Numbered from the stretch's first letter, positions 45,575-56,442 are shown. The stretch is DNA of 64,000 nucleotides from Heliocidaris erythrogramma (GCA_025617745.1 CM046866.1:13771725-13835724); one strand, 5' to 3'. Numbers and translations: made by a program. Notes: generated by a model not told the origin, from the sequence alone.

Positions 45575-45760
45575 CTGGGCGTTGTGGCGTGCGCCTGTAA
45601 TCTAGCTACCAGTGGAAGTTATAAACTGATTCAGTGACCCAGGTTAGAGACTGAGTCACGCCTTTCGGATGGTGACGTTAAAGGTCGGTCCCAGAGGTAA
45701 ATAATCATATCTGATTGATACACGTCTGTAAAAATCCAATTACACACACACACACACACA
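45575..45760 (+). mobile_element. SINE with SRP/Alu-domain-like 5' end, copy 1
   Basis: It begins ACTGGGCGTTGTGGCGTGCG then CCTGTAATC-AGCTACC, which lines up closely with the 5' Alu domain of metazoan SRP (7SL) RNA, including the TGTAAT U-turn segment. A box-B-like AGGTTAGAGAC follows, then TTTCGGATGGTGACGTTAAA, GGTCGGTCCCAGA, and a (CA)n tail. It is about 185 bp. Second full copy at 54534-54727; a 3' half is duplicated at 45946-46041. Confidence 0.65.
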
Positions 45761-46226
45761 ATCTCTACGGATGAAAATCACTTTGCATAATTAATTGTTG
45801 CGTTGTCAGACAAGCATCTGACTATATAAATTGTGCTTTAAATGTCTAACAGATTCCAAATATGCTTTAGGAAATCAATTCTAAAGAGAAAAGTTTGTAA
45901 GTTGTTACCTTTTGTAATGATAATTTTTTCCTCTGCAGGCAGATCTTCGGATGGTGACGTTAAAGGTCGGTCCCAGACGTAAATAATCATATCTGATTGA
46001 TACACGTCTGTAAAAACCCAATTACACACACACACACACAATTTCTACGGATGAAAATCACTTTGCATAATTAATTGTTGCGTTGTCAGACAAGCATCTG
46101 ACTATATAAATTGTGCTTTAAATGTCTAACAGATTCCAAATATGCTTTAGGAAATCAATTCTAAAGAGAAAAGTTTGTAAGTTGTTACCTTTTGTAATGA
46201 TAATTTTTTCCTCTGCAGGCAGATCT
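45664..46226. repeat. Tandem duplication, two 282-bp units
   Basis: Units 45664-45945 and 45946-46226 both start TTCGGATGGTGACGTTAAAG and end CTCTGCAGGCAGATCT. They are almost identical apart from CA-repeat length. The duplication boundary lies within the SINE, so it happened after the SINE inserted. Confidence 0.9.
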
Positions 46227-46310
46227 CGAATAGTGAAAATGTCTGGGAATGCTGTGCGAGCCGTGATCACAAGCTGATGACTTGCTAATGATAGAATGCC
46301 AGATAAATGC

Positions 46311-46357
46311 TCTTCTCTATATCTCTCTCTCTTTATCTCTCTCTCTCTCTCTCTCTG
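46311..46357. repeat. (CT)n microsatellite
   Basis: Imperfect CT repeat; minus-strand translation gives an Arg/Glu-rich string that is not a gene. Confidence 0.9.
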
Positions 46358-46826
46358 CAAGTACGAGCTAATGTGAGCGAGACTCAACGGGGATCGGAGG
46401 CGACTCTTCTGCGATTATCGATTGTTCCATCTTATTAGTTATCTGGTCTTTTCTTATTCAAATGTGAAAAAGAGCGATTGTTACTTTCCTATCGACTATC
46501 TCCTTCTTCCCCTATTACGTAATCGATGACCCCTCCATTTGTTCAAGTCACCTATCTTCTTTTCAACGCGTAGCAACAAGGACGCTCCTTCGAGAAACGT
46601 CACTGAACCAATAGTCTTCAGTCCTTCTTTCATTTGGACCTGATGATGGAACAAACGGGATTATTATTCATAGAGTATGAAGAAGAGGTTGTTGCACGGG
46701 TTTCCCCTTTAATTTCTGCAGCAGACCAATAATAAATCTCTGAAGGAATGTGATTAGACGGACATGATGGGCGCGGTCACCTGATAACCCCAATTCTTTA
46801 CCCCAAATAATGTGAACGTGTTATAC
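46358..46826. other. Non-coding, no feature recognised
   Basis: Unique-looking sequence between the CT repeat and the first TTC microsatellite. No features supported. Confidence 0.5.
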
Positions 46827-46885
46827 TTTTCTTCTTCTTCTTCTTCTTTTTTGCTTCTTCTTCTTCTTCTTCTTCTTCTTCTTCC
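46827..46885 (+). repeat. (TTC)n microsatellite, 5' flank of LINE-A
   Basis: About 18 TTC units with one TTTTTTG interruption. It ends where the first LINE begins. Matching TTC tracts follow both LINEs. Confidence 0.95.
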
Positions 46886-47070
46886 TTTCGTAACGTACGT
46901 ACTTTCTGAGAGCTCTTAAGTAAGTTGGATTTTTACTTAAATATTGACCTTTTATGGTTCACGGACATTTATTGATACGTTTAGACCATTTCCACCAAGT
47001 TTTTTTGTATTTCTTATCGTATTTTAAGCTTTAGTTTGAATCTCAATTTTCTGTGTTTGTTGCCTGTAAC

Positions 47071-48306
47071 ATGGCCGGTGTGGCCGTTCAGGCCTCCCGG
47101 GACCTGCCGGGGACCAGCTCGGCTGACGGGTCTAGGCCGGCTACCGAGCCGTCTAAGCCGTCTAAGCCGGTAAGCAGAAACAATGGAATTTCGTTCAGTG
47201 CAGCAGCCGACATCTCAATTCATGAATATGTAAAAGCTTTTTCACTGACTACACCTGCTAGTCGCATTCTGTCGGCTTCACGCATTAGTAATCAGCGCAT
47301 TGCTATTTATCTCCGTTCAAAAGAAGACGTTCTAAGTGCTGTTAACAATGGACTGACACTTCGTAATACTTTCATTCAGGTTTCACCTCTTTTCTTGCCG
47401 AGCACTCGGCTTGTTCTCTCAAATGTATATCCTGAAATTACAAATCAAGTTCTATCGAAACACATTGCAAGTTTCTGCAAAATAGTCTCCCAAATTCGTC
47501 CAATTCCTTTAGGTTTCAAGGACAGAGACTTTGCACATATCATTTCGCAGACAAGTCATGTTTTGTTAAACCCCAATGTTACTCCACCCAAGCACATTAA
47601 TTTTTCTCACGAGGGCGCCAATTACCGCGTTTTCCTAGAGTACCTTTATGCATGGCGTTTGAATTCTTTCTATTGAGAACACCCAGGTGCTCATCGGAAT
47701 TGAAAAGAAATGTTGCATAGCAGTGGAAACAAAATGGCGTTCAAATCATGAGTTGTCGCTACTCTCTTTATATACCGGTAGGTACTCTACGTTTTCCTAT
47801 CCACAGAGTCAGTACACTGCTTTCAGTGTGGGGAGGTGGGACATATCAGCCGGCAATGCAAAAAGGCTTTACCAAAGGAAATGCATGATCGCCATGATCA
47901 ACACGAAACTCGTGACCGAGCCTCCCCAAAAGGCAAATCCGACCCCAAACATCCCCCAAAATCCCCCAAAAAGATAAAAACCAACCCAATCTGAAATTCA
48001 AGATAGCTCCGTTCAAGAAGGCCGGTCGGGAGGTGCAAAGCCGACCCCCCCCCCCCCCCCCCCCAACGTCGGCTCATGTCTTCGCCCTTGCCCGTTCAAA
48101 AACGCTCGAATGCAACCACGGTAGGCGAGTCCTTACCCGGCCCTTCAAAAGCACCTCCCTCTGCCAAAGAGATTGCAAAGAAGTTTACCCCTAACATACC
48201 TGGACTTGTCCGTCAACTACGACCTTTGCGAAACAGTGCACTGTTTAAGAAAAGCACTCAACAAAGAATACAAAAATTAATCCGAAAACTGGAAGATTGT
48301 TTGTAA
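47071..48306 (+). pseudogene. LINE-A ORF1 (nucleic-acid-binding protein), frameshifted
   Basis: Starts at ATGGCC (47071) with a Pro/Ser-rich N-terminus, then a conserved region (ILSASRISNQRIAIYL, IRPIPLGFKDRDF). An extra about 150 bp near 47640-47795 breaks the frame. A single CCHC knuckle, CFQCGEVGHISRQC, follows at about 47815-47860 in another frame. Beyond a C21 run the C-terminus IAKKFTPNIPGLVRQL...IRKLEDCL closes at 48306. ORF1 proteins of this type coat element RNA. The same modules are in LINE-B. Confidence 0.75.
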
Positions 48307-48321
48307 TTATTCACTTTCGTC

Positions 48322-51300
48322 ATGGATAATATTATTTTAGTGCATTTTTTTACTCTACTCATTATGACACTATCATTTCTTACACTTAACACAGGAGGTT
48401 GCTCATCTGCAATGAAAAATGCCTCAATATTTACTTACGTTTTATGCCTGATATTATCTTCCTTCAAGAAACGAATAATTTATCAAATAGTTCCACTTGT
48501 TGGAATGTTTGGTCTTCTTATAATGCTTTTTGTTCTCCAAGCCATGCTCGCGGTTCTGGAGTAACCACTTTAGTTAAAAATACTAAAATGTGCATCATAG
48601 ATAATTCTGTCATTATTGATGGTCATGTTTTGTACGTTAAGATTGATTTTAATAGTGTCATATATCATTTATACAATATTTTAATCCCTCAAGATGATAA
48701 TTTTGCTATTACAGTAATAAATTCATTTTCTTCTCATTTAGCTTCACGCACAGAAGGCATTATATTAATTGGAGGTGCACACTAAATCCCTCTCTTGATA
48801 GTTTTCACATGTCTACTGAACATAAAGTAAGAGTCTCTAATGCGCTCAAGCATGCCATTCATCAAGCTCAGGTGTGAGATGTCTGGCGCAGAATGCACCC
48901 TTTTAAAAAACAGTTTTCTTGGCAAAGGAAGAACCCTCATAGCACTTACCAAGTTTCGAAGGCTAGACTTGATCGCTTCTATCTACCCATTAATATAATG
49001 CCTTCCATTGCTTCTTGTTCAATTATACCTTGCTCCCTTTCTGATCATTCTGCCATTCTCTTGAAAATTAAACTCCCTTCATCAAAACAAAGAGGAAGCG
49101 CCTATTGGCATTTCAATAACTCCCTATTAGAAGATGAAAACTTTATAAGTATTATCACATATTTTTGGTATGATTGGCAAAAACAAAAAGCCTGCTTTCC
49201 TGACCTTCTTTCGTGGTGGGATTTCGGCAAATCCCATATTAGATCCCTCAGTCAAATGTATGGCTCAAAAATAGCTCATGAGAGAAGAGAATGTCTTTTG
49301 AATATTAACAAAATTATCAATGAACTGTATTCTGCTCCAGACCTCACACATGACATTCAACAAACACTTGCTGAACAAAGAGATGAACTCAATATTCTTA
49401 TAAAAAATCAAGCCAAAGGAGCCTTAATCAGATCGCGATTCAAATATTCCTTAATATAATTCTGCAAGATCTTAATAAACTTGACCCAGAAGTTTCGAAA
49501 AATCTCGATGCAGATTTAACAATTCAGGAGATTACTACTGCTGTTAAAGAGCTCGGTTCTAACAAATCGCCTGGTTTAGATGGCTTATCAACCGAATTTT
49601 ACCAAACTTTTTGGCCCCTCTTGAAACATGATTTTCTATCTGTTATAAAATTTGCCATTACTTTTGGAACTCTTCCACGATCTTTTTCCAGGGCTGTTAT
49701 TACTCTCATTCCAAAGAAAGGAGACCTGTCAGACATTGCCAATTGGCGACCAGTCTCCCTTCTTAATAATGATTACAAAATATTTGCAAAAGTACTTGCT
49801 AATCGATTAAAACTTTGTGTAGATGATTTAATTCATGAAGACCAAACATATTGCGTACCAGGTCGAATAATTTATGATAATGTAATTTTGATTCGAGATG
49901 TAATTAGTTTTGGTAATAACAATAATTTACCTCTTGCTGTTGTTAGTCTTGATCAGAAGTTAGCCATAATTATTTATTCAATACTATGAAAGCCATGGGC
50001 TTTGGTGATTTATTCTTATCTTGTATCAAATTATTGTATATAAATGCTGAAAGCCTTGTCAAAGTATGTGGCTCTTTGACTGCACCTTTTTCTTTTAAAA
50101 AAGGTATTCGCCAAGGTTGCCCTCTATCGGGTCTCCTTTATTCTATAGCTATTGAACCTTTCCTCAATTGTTTAAGACGAAATCTTCAAACCTCTGGCGT
50201 TACCCTACCGAATACAAACAAAGTTTGTTCTGTTTCAGCTTATGCTGACGATATCTCTATATTTGTCACCAATGATTCAGGGTTCAATACTGTGTATAAC
50301 TTATTTAGTAGTGCTTCTAATGCCTGTCTTAATTATAATAAATCTAAAGGTTTGTGGGTCGGATCTTGGTCCAGACGAAGTGACAAACCACTAAATTTTC
50401 AATGGAACAATGAAGGGCTCGTTCTCTTGGGAGTTCACATTGGTATAAGTAACACTTTTATGAATCAAAATTGGATAAAATGTAAAGATAAATTGAGCAC
50501 AACTCTTTCGCGATGGATGTCTCTTGCGAACATACTTTCTTTTAAAGGCAAAATACTAGTTGCTAATCAGTTAGCTGCTTCCAAAGTTTTTCATTGTCTT
50601 GCAACTCTCTCTCCGCCTAAACATATTTTAAATGAACTCCAAAATCTACTAGTCAATTTCGTCTGGTCCAACAAAAGACCCCTCCTTAAAAAACAAATTC
50701 TGTATCAAGAAATTGAAAAAGGTGGACTTGCATGGTCTGGTGTGCCTCCAAGCACGAGTTTTGTCATTTCGTTTTAGATTTCTCCAACGTTTCCTCAATC
50801 TCTGCACACACCCTGCATATGTGTTCTGTTCTTACAATTTAAAAAATTATATGAAACTGGGATTTGATTTTCAGTTATTTTTCATTTATCGTCTCCCAAA
50901 CTCCTTCATAGTTTATCATGTTTTTACTCCGAAATACTGAGTGCTTGGTTATTTTCCGGAGCTCACATAGAAAGTACGTATTTTACACTCAACCATGTGT
51001 TAAACATTCCGTTAAGCTATCCTCCTTTGGTATCACATAAGTTAGAGGGCGCTGCGGCTTTCCCTGCTAGACTTTTCGCTCGTGGAACCAAACTTATCAA
51101 ACACCTTGTCAACCTCAACAATGGTATTTGGCTTCCAGCTGAAGACTTCGTCCACTCTTGTTCTCTTCTTCAACGCTCATCTCTCCGCCTCATCGAACTT
51201 GATCTCTCTCGCTTTCACAAATCACTCTCCAGCATCTTCCCCATGTTTTTCTGTGCAGACGGACTCCGACATTCTAGCCTCAACCTTCATGAACTTGCTG

Positions 51301-51998
51301 CTAACATCATTTCTCCGTTTTCTGTCATGAACAATGACAATATGAACATGCTTATTGCTTCCTCCAAGTCACTATACCGTATCTTCAATCGTTCTATTAA
51401 CTGTTTGTCTTCATCACTTACTACTCCTTGGCATGACAACGGTACACTTAAACCTTCAACCTCTGTAAACTGGACTGCGGTCTACCATCTACCTTCACTC
51501 AAAAAAGATGGAGACATACAGTACAAACTGTTTCATAACGTAATACCTTCACTTCCAGTTCTTCATCACCTGAATCCCAACATCGCGCCTAACTGTGGAA
51601 GTTGTGGCAAAAGAGGAACAATACTTCACGTCTTCTTCAGGTGTCCGTCTCTGAATCTTGTTCATCGACTCTTATCCCGTCTCCTTCCCACAGTTACCTT
51701 TGACTTTGCTTTATATTGGACTTTGGTTCCTCATGTGCGAAGTTGCTGCAGAGATGCTGTGCGCCTCTCTAACTATCTCATTATTAGTCTGAAAAGCACT
51801 CTTTATTGGTTATACCGCACTTCTCGGTTTGTCGATCCTACGCCCATTTGGACACTTCGAATAAAAAATAAAGTTGTCCTTGACTATGAATTTTACAAAC
51901 TTCAAAATAATTTGCGTGCTTTCAAAAAGCGGTGGTCAATAAACGATACACTTTTTGTTATGAATGATAACAGTGTGTCACTCACATGGTTGATATAA
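48322..51998 (+). pseudogene. LINE-A ORF2 (endonuclease-reverse transcriptase), multiply frameshifted
   Basis: Endonuclease parts in order: LSFLTLNTGG, PDIIFLQET (catalytic Glu region), IILIGG followed by loss of the expected GDFN, LDRFYLP and SDHSAI (catalytic His region). The linker QMYGSKIAHERR follows. A deletion relative to LINE-B occurs near 49445. The RT runs from NKSPGLDGLSTEFYQTFWP through IPKKGDLSDIANWRPVSLLN, a frameshift near 49985, then RQGCPLSGLLYSIAIEP and YADD. The C-terminal domain contains CGSCGKRGTILHVFFRC (CCHC-type, zf-RVT-like) and ends SLTWLI. Inactive as assembled. Confidence 0.85.
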
Positions 51999-52344
51999 TT
52001 TTCCTTTATTGTCTTGACTATAATTATAGCATATTATGAATTGTTTACGTCATGTAAAGTCATTTTAATGTGGTTGCGTTCTTGTTTATGAATACCGTTT
52101 TGAAGTTCATATGAGTTTTATTGTTCCTTCAAATTAATTTCATTTTTTTGAAGTGCATATTGGAATCGGTCTTCTTTCAAATTGTAGAAGTTATATTTTC
52201 CCTTTTCAGTCTGGCATTATCGTATTTGTAAATTCACAGTCTTTATCCTTTGTCTGTTTTCTTCATGTTTATATTGTTAATTTTTATGTATAGTTTTTAT
52301 AAAGCCTGTAAATAAAGTTCTATTTTGAAAAGTCAAAAAAAGTC

Positions 52345-52364
52345 TTCTTCTTCTTCTTCTTCTT
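52345..52364 (+). repeat. (TTC)n between LINE-A and LINE-B
   Basis: Six to seven TTC units serving as 3' flank of LINE-A and 5' flank of LINE-B. Confidence 0.95.
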
Positions 52365-52572
52365 TGGAGGCACCAGCGTTTTTTCTTAGTGCTCCCGAGT
52401 AAGTTTATTTTTCGGCTTTTTAGACCCTATTGGTCATTGATATTTCTGTATTAATAGGTTGGTGTTACTTATATCGACCATCTGGGCCTAATCCACCCTT
52501 GTAGTTTTAATTTTTGGTAACATTTTAACGTTTTTTTGAGTGTTTTGTAAACACTGTTTTAGCTGTGCCATT

Positions 52573-54075
52573 ATGGCCAGCGCATCAGTGTCTGCTCCCC
52601 CGGGCCTGCCCGAGGCGAGCACAGCGGCTGCGTCCGCTAAAGGTAGACCTGCTCCTGCTAACGAGCCGTTCCACTCTATTAGCAGGAACAATGCAGTTAC
52701 TTTCAATACAGAACCAAATATTTCTATACAATCGTACATTGTTAGTCTTATTGAGAACATTCCTGCCAAGCGAATTCTATCCCCGCCCCCCCCCCCCCCC
52801 ACTCGGAGGTCGAAGGGACCGCATGCGTGTTCCCAAAATCTCCGGTAAAGGGGTATTTTTTGGGCGACACAATCCGGCCCGTGAATTGTAAAAAAAGGGG
52901 GTGTTTTTTATCTTTCACCCGGAGATTTCATTAAAAAAGGGGGTGTTTTTCTTTCTCTCTCTCTCTCTCTCTCTCTTCGACACCTGAGAAATTAAAAAAG
53001 GGGGGTTATGAAATATCTTGAAAAATTGATCAAATCCCAGGATCAAATTCCTGAAATTCCTGCTAGTTTTGATAGTTCATTCAGCCAGGATTATTTCATT
53101 TTGAAAAGTAGAAACACTGGCCCCCATATCTTCCAAGGTATTGTAATGACAGCTTACTTGGGAGGGGGGTTGGTGTCTGTCCTGAGATATGGGGTTGGAA
53201 TGAGAGCTCACCTGAGATAGGGGGGTACATTGAGCAGTGTTCTGAATTTAGGGGGGTCTCCAAGGCAGGAAAAGCCCGCGCAAAGCCCGCGATAGGGGGG
53301 TTCAGAAATTTTGGCAGCCCTGAGATAGGGGGGTGCTTTCAAAGGGAGGGAACAAGCATACGCGTACCCTAAATAATACTGAGTGTGGGGGGGGGGGGGG
53401 ATTCTATCTGCATCGCGCATCAGTAACCATCGCATAGCTGTCTATTTTGACACACAAGAGTCCATGCAATATGCTGTTGCCAAAGGTTTTGTTCATAATG
53501 AGACTTTCATTCCAATCATGCCTTTAGTTCTTCCAACCACAAAGCTTATTTTTTCTAATGCTTATCCGGAAGTTCCAAATTCTGTTCTTTCTAAACAAAT
53601 CCAGTCTTTTTGTAAGGTTGTTTCACCAATACGACCAATCCCTCTTGGTTTCAAAGAGAAACGTTTAACTCACGTTATGTCATTTAGACGCCAAGTACAG
53701 GTACTTATGAATGACAATACCATTTTACCCGATTATATTAATTTTGCACATGCCGGTTCCACCTATCGTGTTTTTTTGTCAACTGACACATCTATGCGAT
53801 GTTTTGATTGCGGTGAGATAGGTCACTTGAGCAGAAATTGCAAGAAGAACAAACTTGAAGAAAGTGGGATGGGTACTGCTCCTGCCCCTACATCCACGCC
53901 CAATCCCCATAAACCCACCAGCAGGACAAATGCCCCTGGACCCTCATCCAGTATCGATCTCGATAGCAACCCCACTGTGGTAACAGATAAGGGACACCCC
54001 GGGAACTGTGGTGTGGCCCCAGAAGTCCAACCCTCTGGCAAACCTGTGGTCCACCTACTGGACTGTATTGAATAA
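52573..54075 (+). pseudogene. LINE-B ORF1, 5' part, split by an insertion
   Basis: ATGGCC at 52573. The frame (MASASVSAPPGLPEAS...) is cut at 52781 and resumes at 53401 with ILSASRISNHRIAVYF, IRPIPLGFKEKRL and a CCHC knuckle CFDCGEIGHLSRNC. It continues to a stop at 54075 within a Pro/Ser-rich tail. The last part of ORF1 is displaced to 56443-57465. Confidence 0.8.
52782..53400. mobile_element. C/G-capped element with 8-bp target duplication
   Basis: ATTCTATC occurs at 52774-52781 and 53401-53408, and removing one copy plus the insert restores LINE ORF1. The left end is a C-run followed by ACTCGGAGG; the right end in complement is a C-run followed by ACACTCAG. Subterminal (A)GGGNACGC(G)TATGC-TGTTCCC-like text is shared in inverted order. 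The interior repeats GATAGGGGGGT and AAAAAGGGGGTGTTTTT. It is non-coding. 8-bp duplications occur in hAT and P-type elements, but the C-run ends fit neither clearly. Confidence 0.8.
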
Positions 54076-54153
54076 TCCACGCAGCAAGCAGACCAAGCGG
54101 ACGTTGAGGGCGAGTGACTTACACAAATTTGTCGATCCTCAATACAGTCCAGC
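54058..54153. repeat. Small inverted repeat at LINE-B ORF1 end
   Basis: CTGGACTGTATTGA at 54058 pairs with TCAATACAGTCCAG near 54140, with a loop of about 70 bp. It may be a local inverted duplication or mark the start of the inserted block that displaced the ORF1 C-terminus. Confidence 0.6.
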
Positions 54154-54533
54154 CAAACCTGCCATCTCCCCCGAATTTCAGGGGGAACTCTCACCGTCGG
54201 GCTCCGCCTATACGATTGTCAAAGCTCCGCTGATTAGCTTATTGCAAATGTCAATCAAGCTGAATGCAAATCGTGGCCGATTAAGTTATAGTCTAAATTA
54301 AAGGCTTTACAATTTATTAAGTTTAATCCAAAATAGATTTTGACATTATTTCTTTAAATTAGTTTAAAAACCGCAGTGAATATTGAATATATATTTGAAT
54401 GAATCAAATCTTCCCTGCCATTTTCTTCTTTGACGGCCATCGCCATCGCCATCGAGCAGCGAGTATATCAAACACCGTGCACCTCTAGCTCTGGAAGTTT
54501 TCACTCACGGCCACTGCACACATGCACACACAA
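54154..54533. other. Inserted or 3'-ORF1 sequence, unclassified
   Basis: No family resemblance found. Includes CGGCCATCGCCATCGCCATC near 54435. Its boundaries relative to LINE-B are not defined. Confidence 0.4.
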
Positions 54534-54727
54534 CTAGGCGTTGTGGCGTGCGCCTGTAATCCAGCTACCAGTGGAAGTTATAAACTGATTCAGCGGACCC
54601 AGGTTCGAGACTGAGTCACGTCTTTCGGATGGTGACGTTAAAAGTCGGTCCCAGACGTAAATAATCATATCTGATTGATACACGTCTGTAAAATCCCAAT
54701 TACACACATACACACACACACACGCGT
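54534..54727 (+). mobile_element. SINE with SRP/Alu-domain-like 5' end, copy 2
   Basis: CTAGGCGTTGTGGCGTGCGC, then CTGTAATCCAGCTACC and an intact box B-like GGTTCGAGACTGAG. After this come TTTCGGATGGTGACGTTAAA, GGTCCCAGACGTAAATAATC and a (CA)n tail. It is a better-preserved copy than 45575-45760 (box B intact). CA-rich sequence also precedes it. Confidence 0.7.
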
Positions 54728-54877
54728 GCATTGTTTTCTTTTGCTAACATTCATTACGGAGCGGTTACGTATGAATATCAATTAGATGATGTCTTACTAC
54801 ATTATCTCGCTCGTTCAGGCAGGGTATTCCGGACGATTTTCTTCGGGGAGTACAGATTAGTGGAGTCGCGCGATCAG

Positions 54878-55935
54878 TAGCCTCTTGTCGAGGCCCTGCA
54901 TGGCGCTGTTGAAATCCTTGGAGATATGGAGGCTTGCGCCGAGGGCCTCTTGACACCTGATCTGAATTTCTTTTGTATTTCATTGTTTTGACGAATATTC
55001 CGACCAAATTTTGGTCGGTGAAAATCATCCAATAAGCGCGAGCTACCATGACGTAATGTTAAATATTCATGACTCGACTGCACGCTATTTCTTACATATT
55101 AATTAATCGCAGCCCAAAATGGTGTTCAACGTTTCTTCCACGACGAGTGATGACGATATTTGTAAGAGCTTAGAATATGCCGCTAGAATGTTGAAGATTG
55201 ACAGATTCAAAGATTTGCAAGTTGATGCAATCAAATCTGCACTTAAAGGACAAGATGTTTTTGTGAATCTGCCTACTGGCTATGGAAAAAGTGTTATTTT
55301 TCACGCGCTATCGCTCTGTGCTGATTACCTCCGTGGGCCAGGGATGGAGAGTGAGACTGCTGCGCTGCTTCGCGAGCTGGGCCTGGGCCAGGCGGATCCC
55401 CGGGGCCTTGCCGGGCAGTGAAGTTGCTGGTAACTCCTTTTTATCAGAATTGATGGAGATGCATCTATTGTTGAACGGTGACTTTTATTGCCCATTCTTC
55501 ATTATTTGTAAATATATGATGATCTCTTGAGAAATATGTACATTTGTCTTATTTCAAATTACCATGGTTTGTAAGCTAGAGATCGAATTCTTCATAATGT
55601 GCTTGTCTGTGAATGTATTTTGAGCAAAAGATTTACGTAATCCCCCCCCCCCCCCAAAAAAAAAATAAAAAAATAATAGACTAGTCCAGAACTGAAGTAA
55701 GAAATCCTTGAGATTTCATTGGCCAATTTGCTGGGCGATCGCCGCGGTTATTTAACTATTCACGTTTTCATTATAATTCAGTAGAAATCGTGCCTCATGA
55801 ATATATAATTCAGGTCGGGTGTCAAGAGGCCCTCGGCGCAAGCGCCTCGGTTTTTCTTGCTCGCTTCGCTCGCCAGAAATTTTGCCTCCATATCGCCAAG
55901 GATTTTAACAGCGCCAGGGCCTCGACAAGAGGCTA
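54878..55935 (+). mobile_element. Long-TIR element, 9-bp TSD, carrying a RecQ-like helicase exon
   Basis: Ends TAGCCTCTTGTCGAGGCC with exact complement at the right. CGCGATCAG occurs at 54869-54877 and 55936-55944. Arms (about 100 bp left, 140 bp right) share CTTGG(A/C)GATATGGAGGC and TTGCGCCGAGGGCCTCTTGA, with about 37 bp missing from the left arm. End sequence and 9-bp duplication match the 558-bp element at 38352-38909. The interior holds the helicase N-terminal frame at 55119-55421. Superfamily best fits MULE-like; alternatively a lineage with its own helicase, as in helicase-bearing Academ elements. Confidence 0.8.
55119..55421 (+). CDS. RecQ-like helicase N-terminal fragment
   Basis: ATGG at 55119 (context CCAAAATGG). 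The frame contains a Q-motif-like FKDLQVDAIKSALKGQ and Walker A VNLPTGYGKSVIF near residues 50-60, continuing HALSLCADYL. This matches the first part of helicase domain 1 of RecQ family ATPases, which unwind DNA 3'-5'. After LRGPG the sequence turns into low-quality Gly/Ala/Leu-rich coding and stops at 55421, so motifs Ia-VI, the zinc-binding and HRDC regions are absent. It is a truncated fragment, or a first exon whose downstream exons were deleted when the element shrank. Confidence 0.7.
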   Translation: MVFNVSSTTSDDDICKSLEYAARMLKIDRFKDLQVDAIKSALKGQDVFVNLPTGYGKSVIFHALSLCADYLRGPGMESETAALLRELGLGQADPRGLAGQ

Positions 55936-55980
55936 CGCGATCAGCGGCTTTCCGCGGTGAGTGGAGTATGTGAATCAATA

Positions 55981-56347
55981 GGGACTTTTAGAATTGCACG
56001 TCCACTTAGTCGACTGGTACGCAAGGACATCATTCTACGCCACTGTGCATGCGCCACTCGCCCTCTCCCTGTCCTCCTCCCTGACTTGCAAAATCGAGAA
56101 CGTGTTCACTTCTTTTTTGCGGTGCTCCGAAATCTTCTACGAAGTTCACGTATATGACGTCATCAGAACAGCTCAACTATTATGCTCATCCGTTGAGTGT
56201 GTACTTCCGGTTGACGTCGACGGTACGTACACGTCGAGTGAAATCTAAAATGATCAGAACTGTAGTCAACATGGGCAGTCGACGACGTTGACATGCGCGA
56301 ATTAGTCGACTGGGACGAAGTACTAGTCCACTGCTTCTAAAAGTCCC
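55981..56347. mobile_element. TA-flanked MITE with GGGACTTTTAGAA ends
   Basis: GGGACTTTTAGAA and complement TTCTAAAAGTCCC, each flanked by TA (55979-55980 and 56348-56349). Subterminal TTAGTCGACTGG occurs at both ends in inverted or direct form. 367 bp, non-coding. TA duplication is typical of Tc1/mariner. Confidence 0.75.
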
Positions 56348-56442
56348 TAATGGCGTGTGTGAGTGTGTGCGGGAAGCGGACGATTAAGAATTAAAATCGG
56401 CCAGTATCTGGACTAGCAAACCTGTTGTGAAATCCCCCCCCC

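Larger units (their letters stand above)
46886..52344 (+). mobile_element. LINE-A: Tx1-like non-LTR retrotransposon in (TTC)n
   Basis: Near full-length (about 5.46 kb): 5' UTR, ORF1 (47071-48306), ORF2 (about 48322-51998), 3' UTR. It ends TGTAAATAAAGTTC, TGAAAAGTCAAAA and AAAGTC directly at the next (TTC)n. The RT core RQGCPLSGLLYSIAIEP and AYADDISIFV, an ORF1 with a gag-type knuckle, and an AP-type endonuclease place it near L1/Tx1. Several frameshifts make it inactive as assembled. Some Tx1-group LINEs are known to target microsatellites, including TTC repeats. Confidence 0.85.

Noticed and set aside
46118-46387. 89-codon minus-strand ORF with Arg/Glu repeats
   Set aside because: It reads through a CT microsatellite and a duplicated SINE-flank segment; the same C-terminus appears at 45838-46041 because of the 282-bp duplication.
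48043-48063. Poly-Pro linker in LINE-A ORF1 as a functional domain
   Set aside because: It is a C21 homopolymer of uncertain length; its coding meaning cannot be trusted, although LINE-B also has a C-run followed by AACG at 56436.
52488-52802. 104-codon minus-strand ORF with a poly-Gly start
   Set aside because: Antisense shadow of LINE-B ORF1 and the adjoining C-run.
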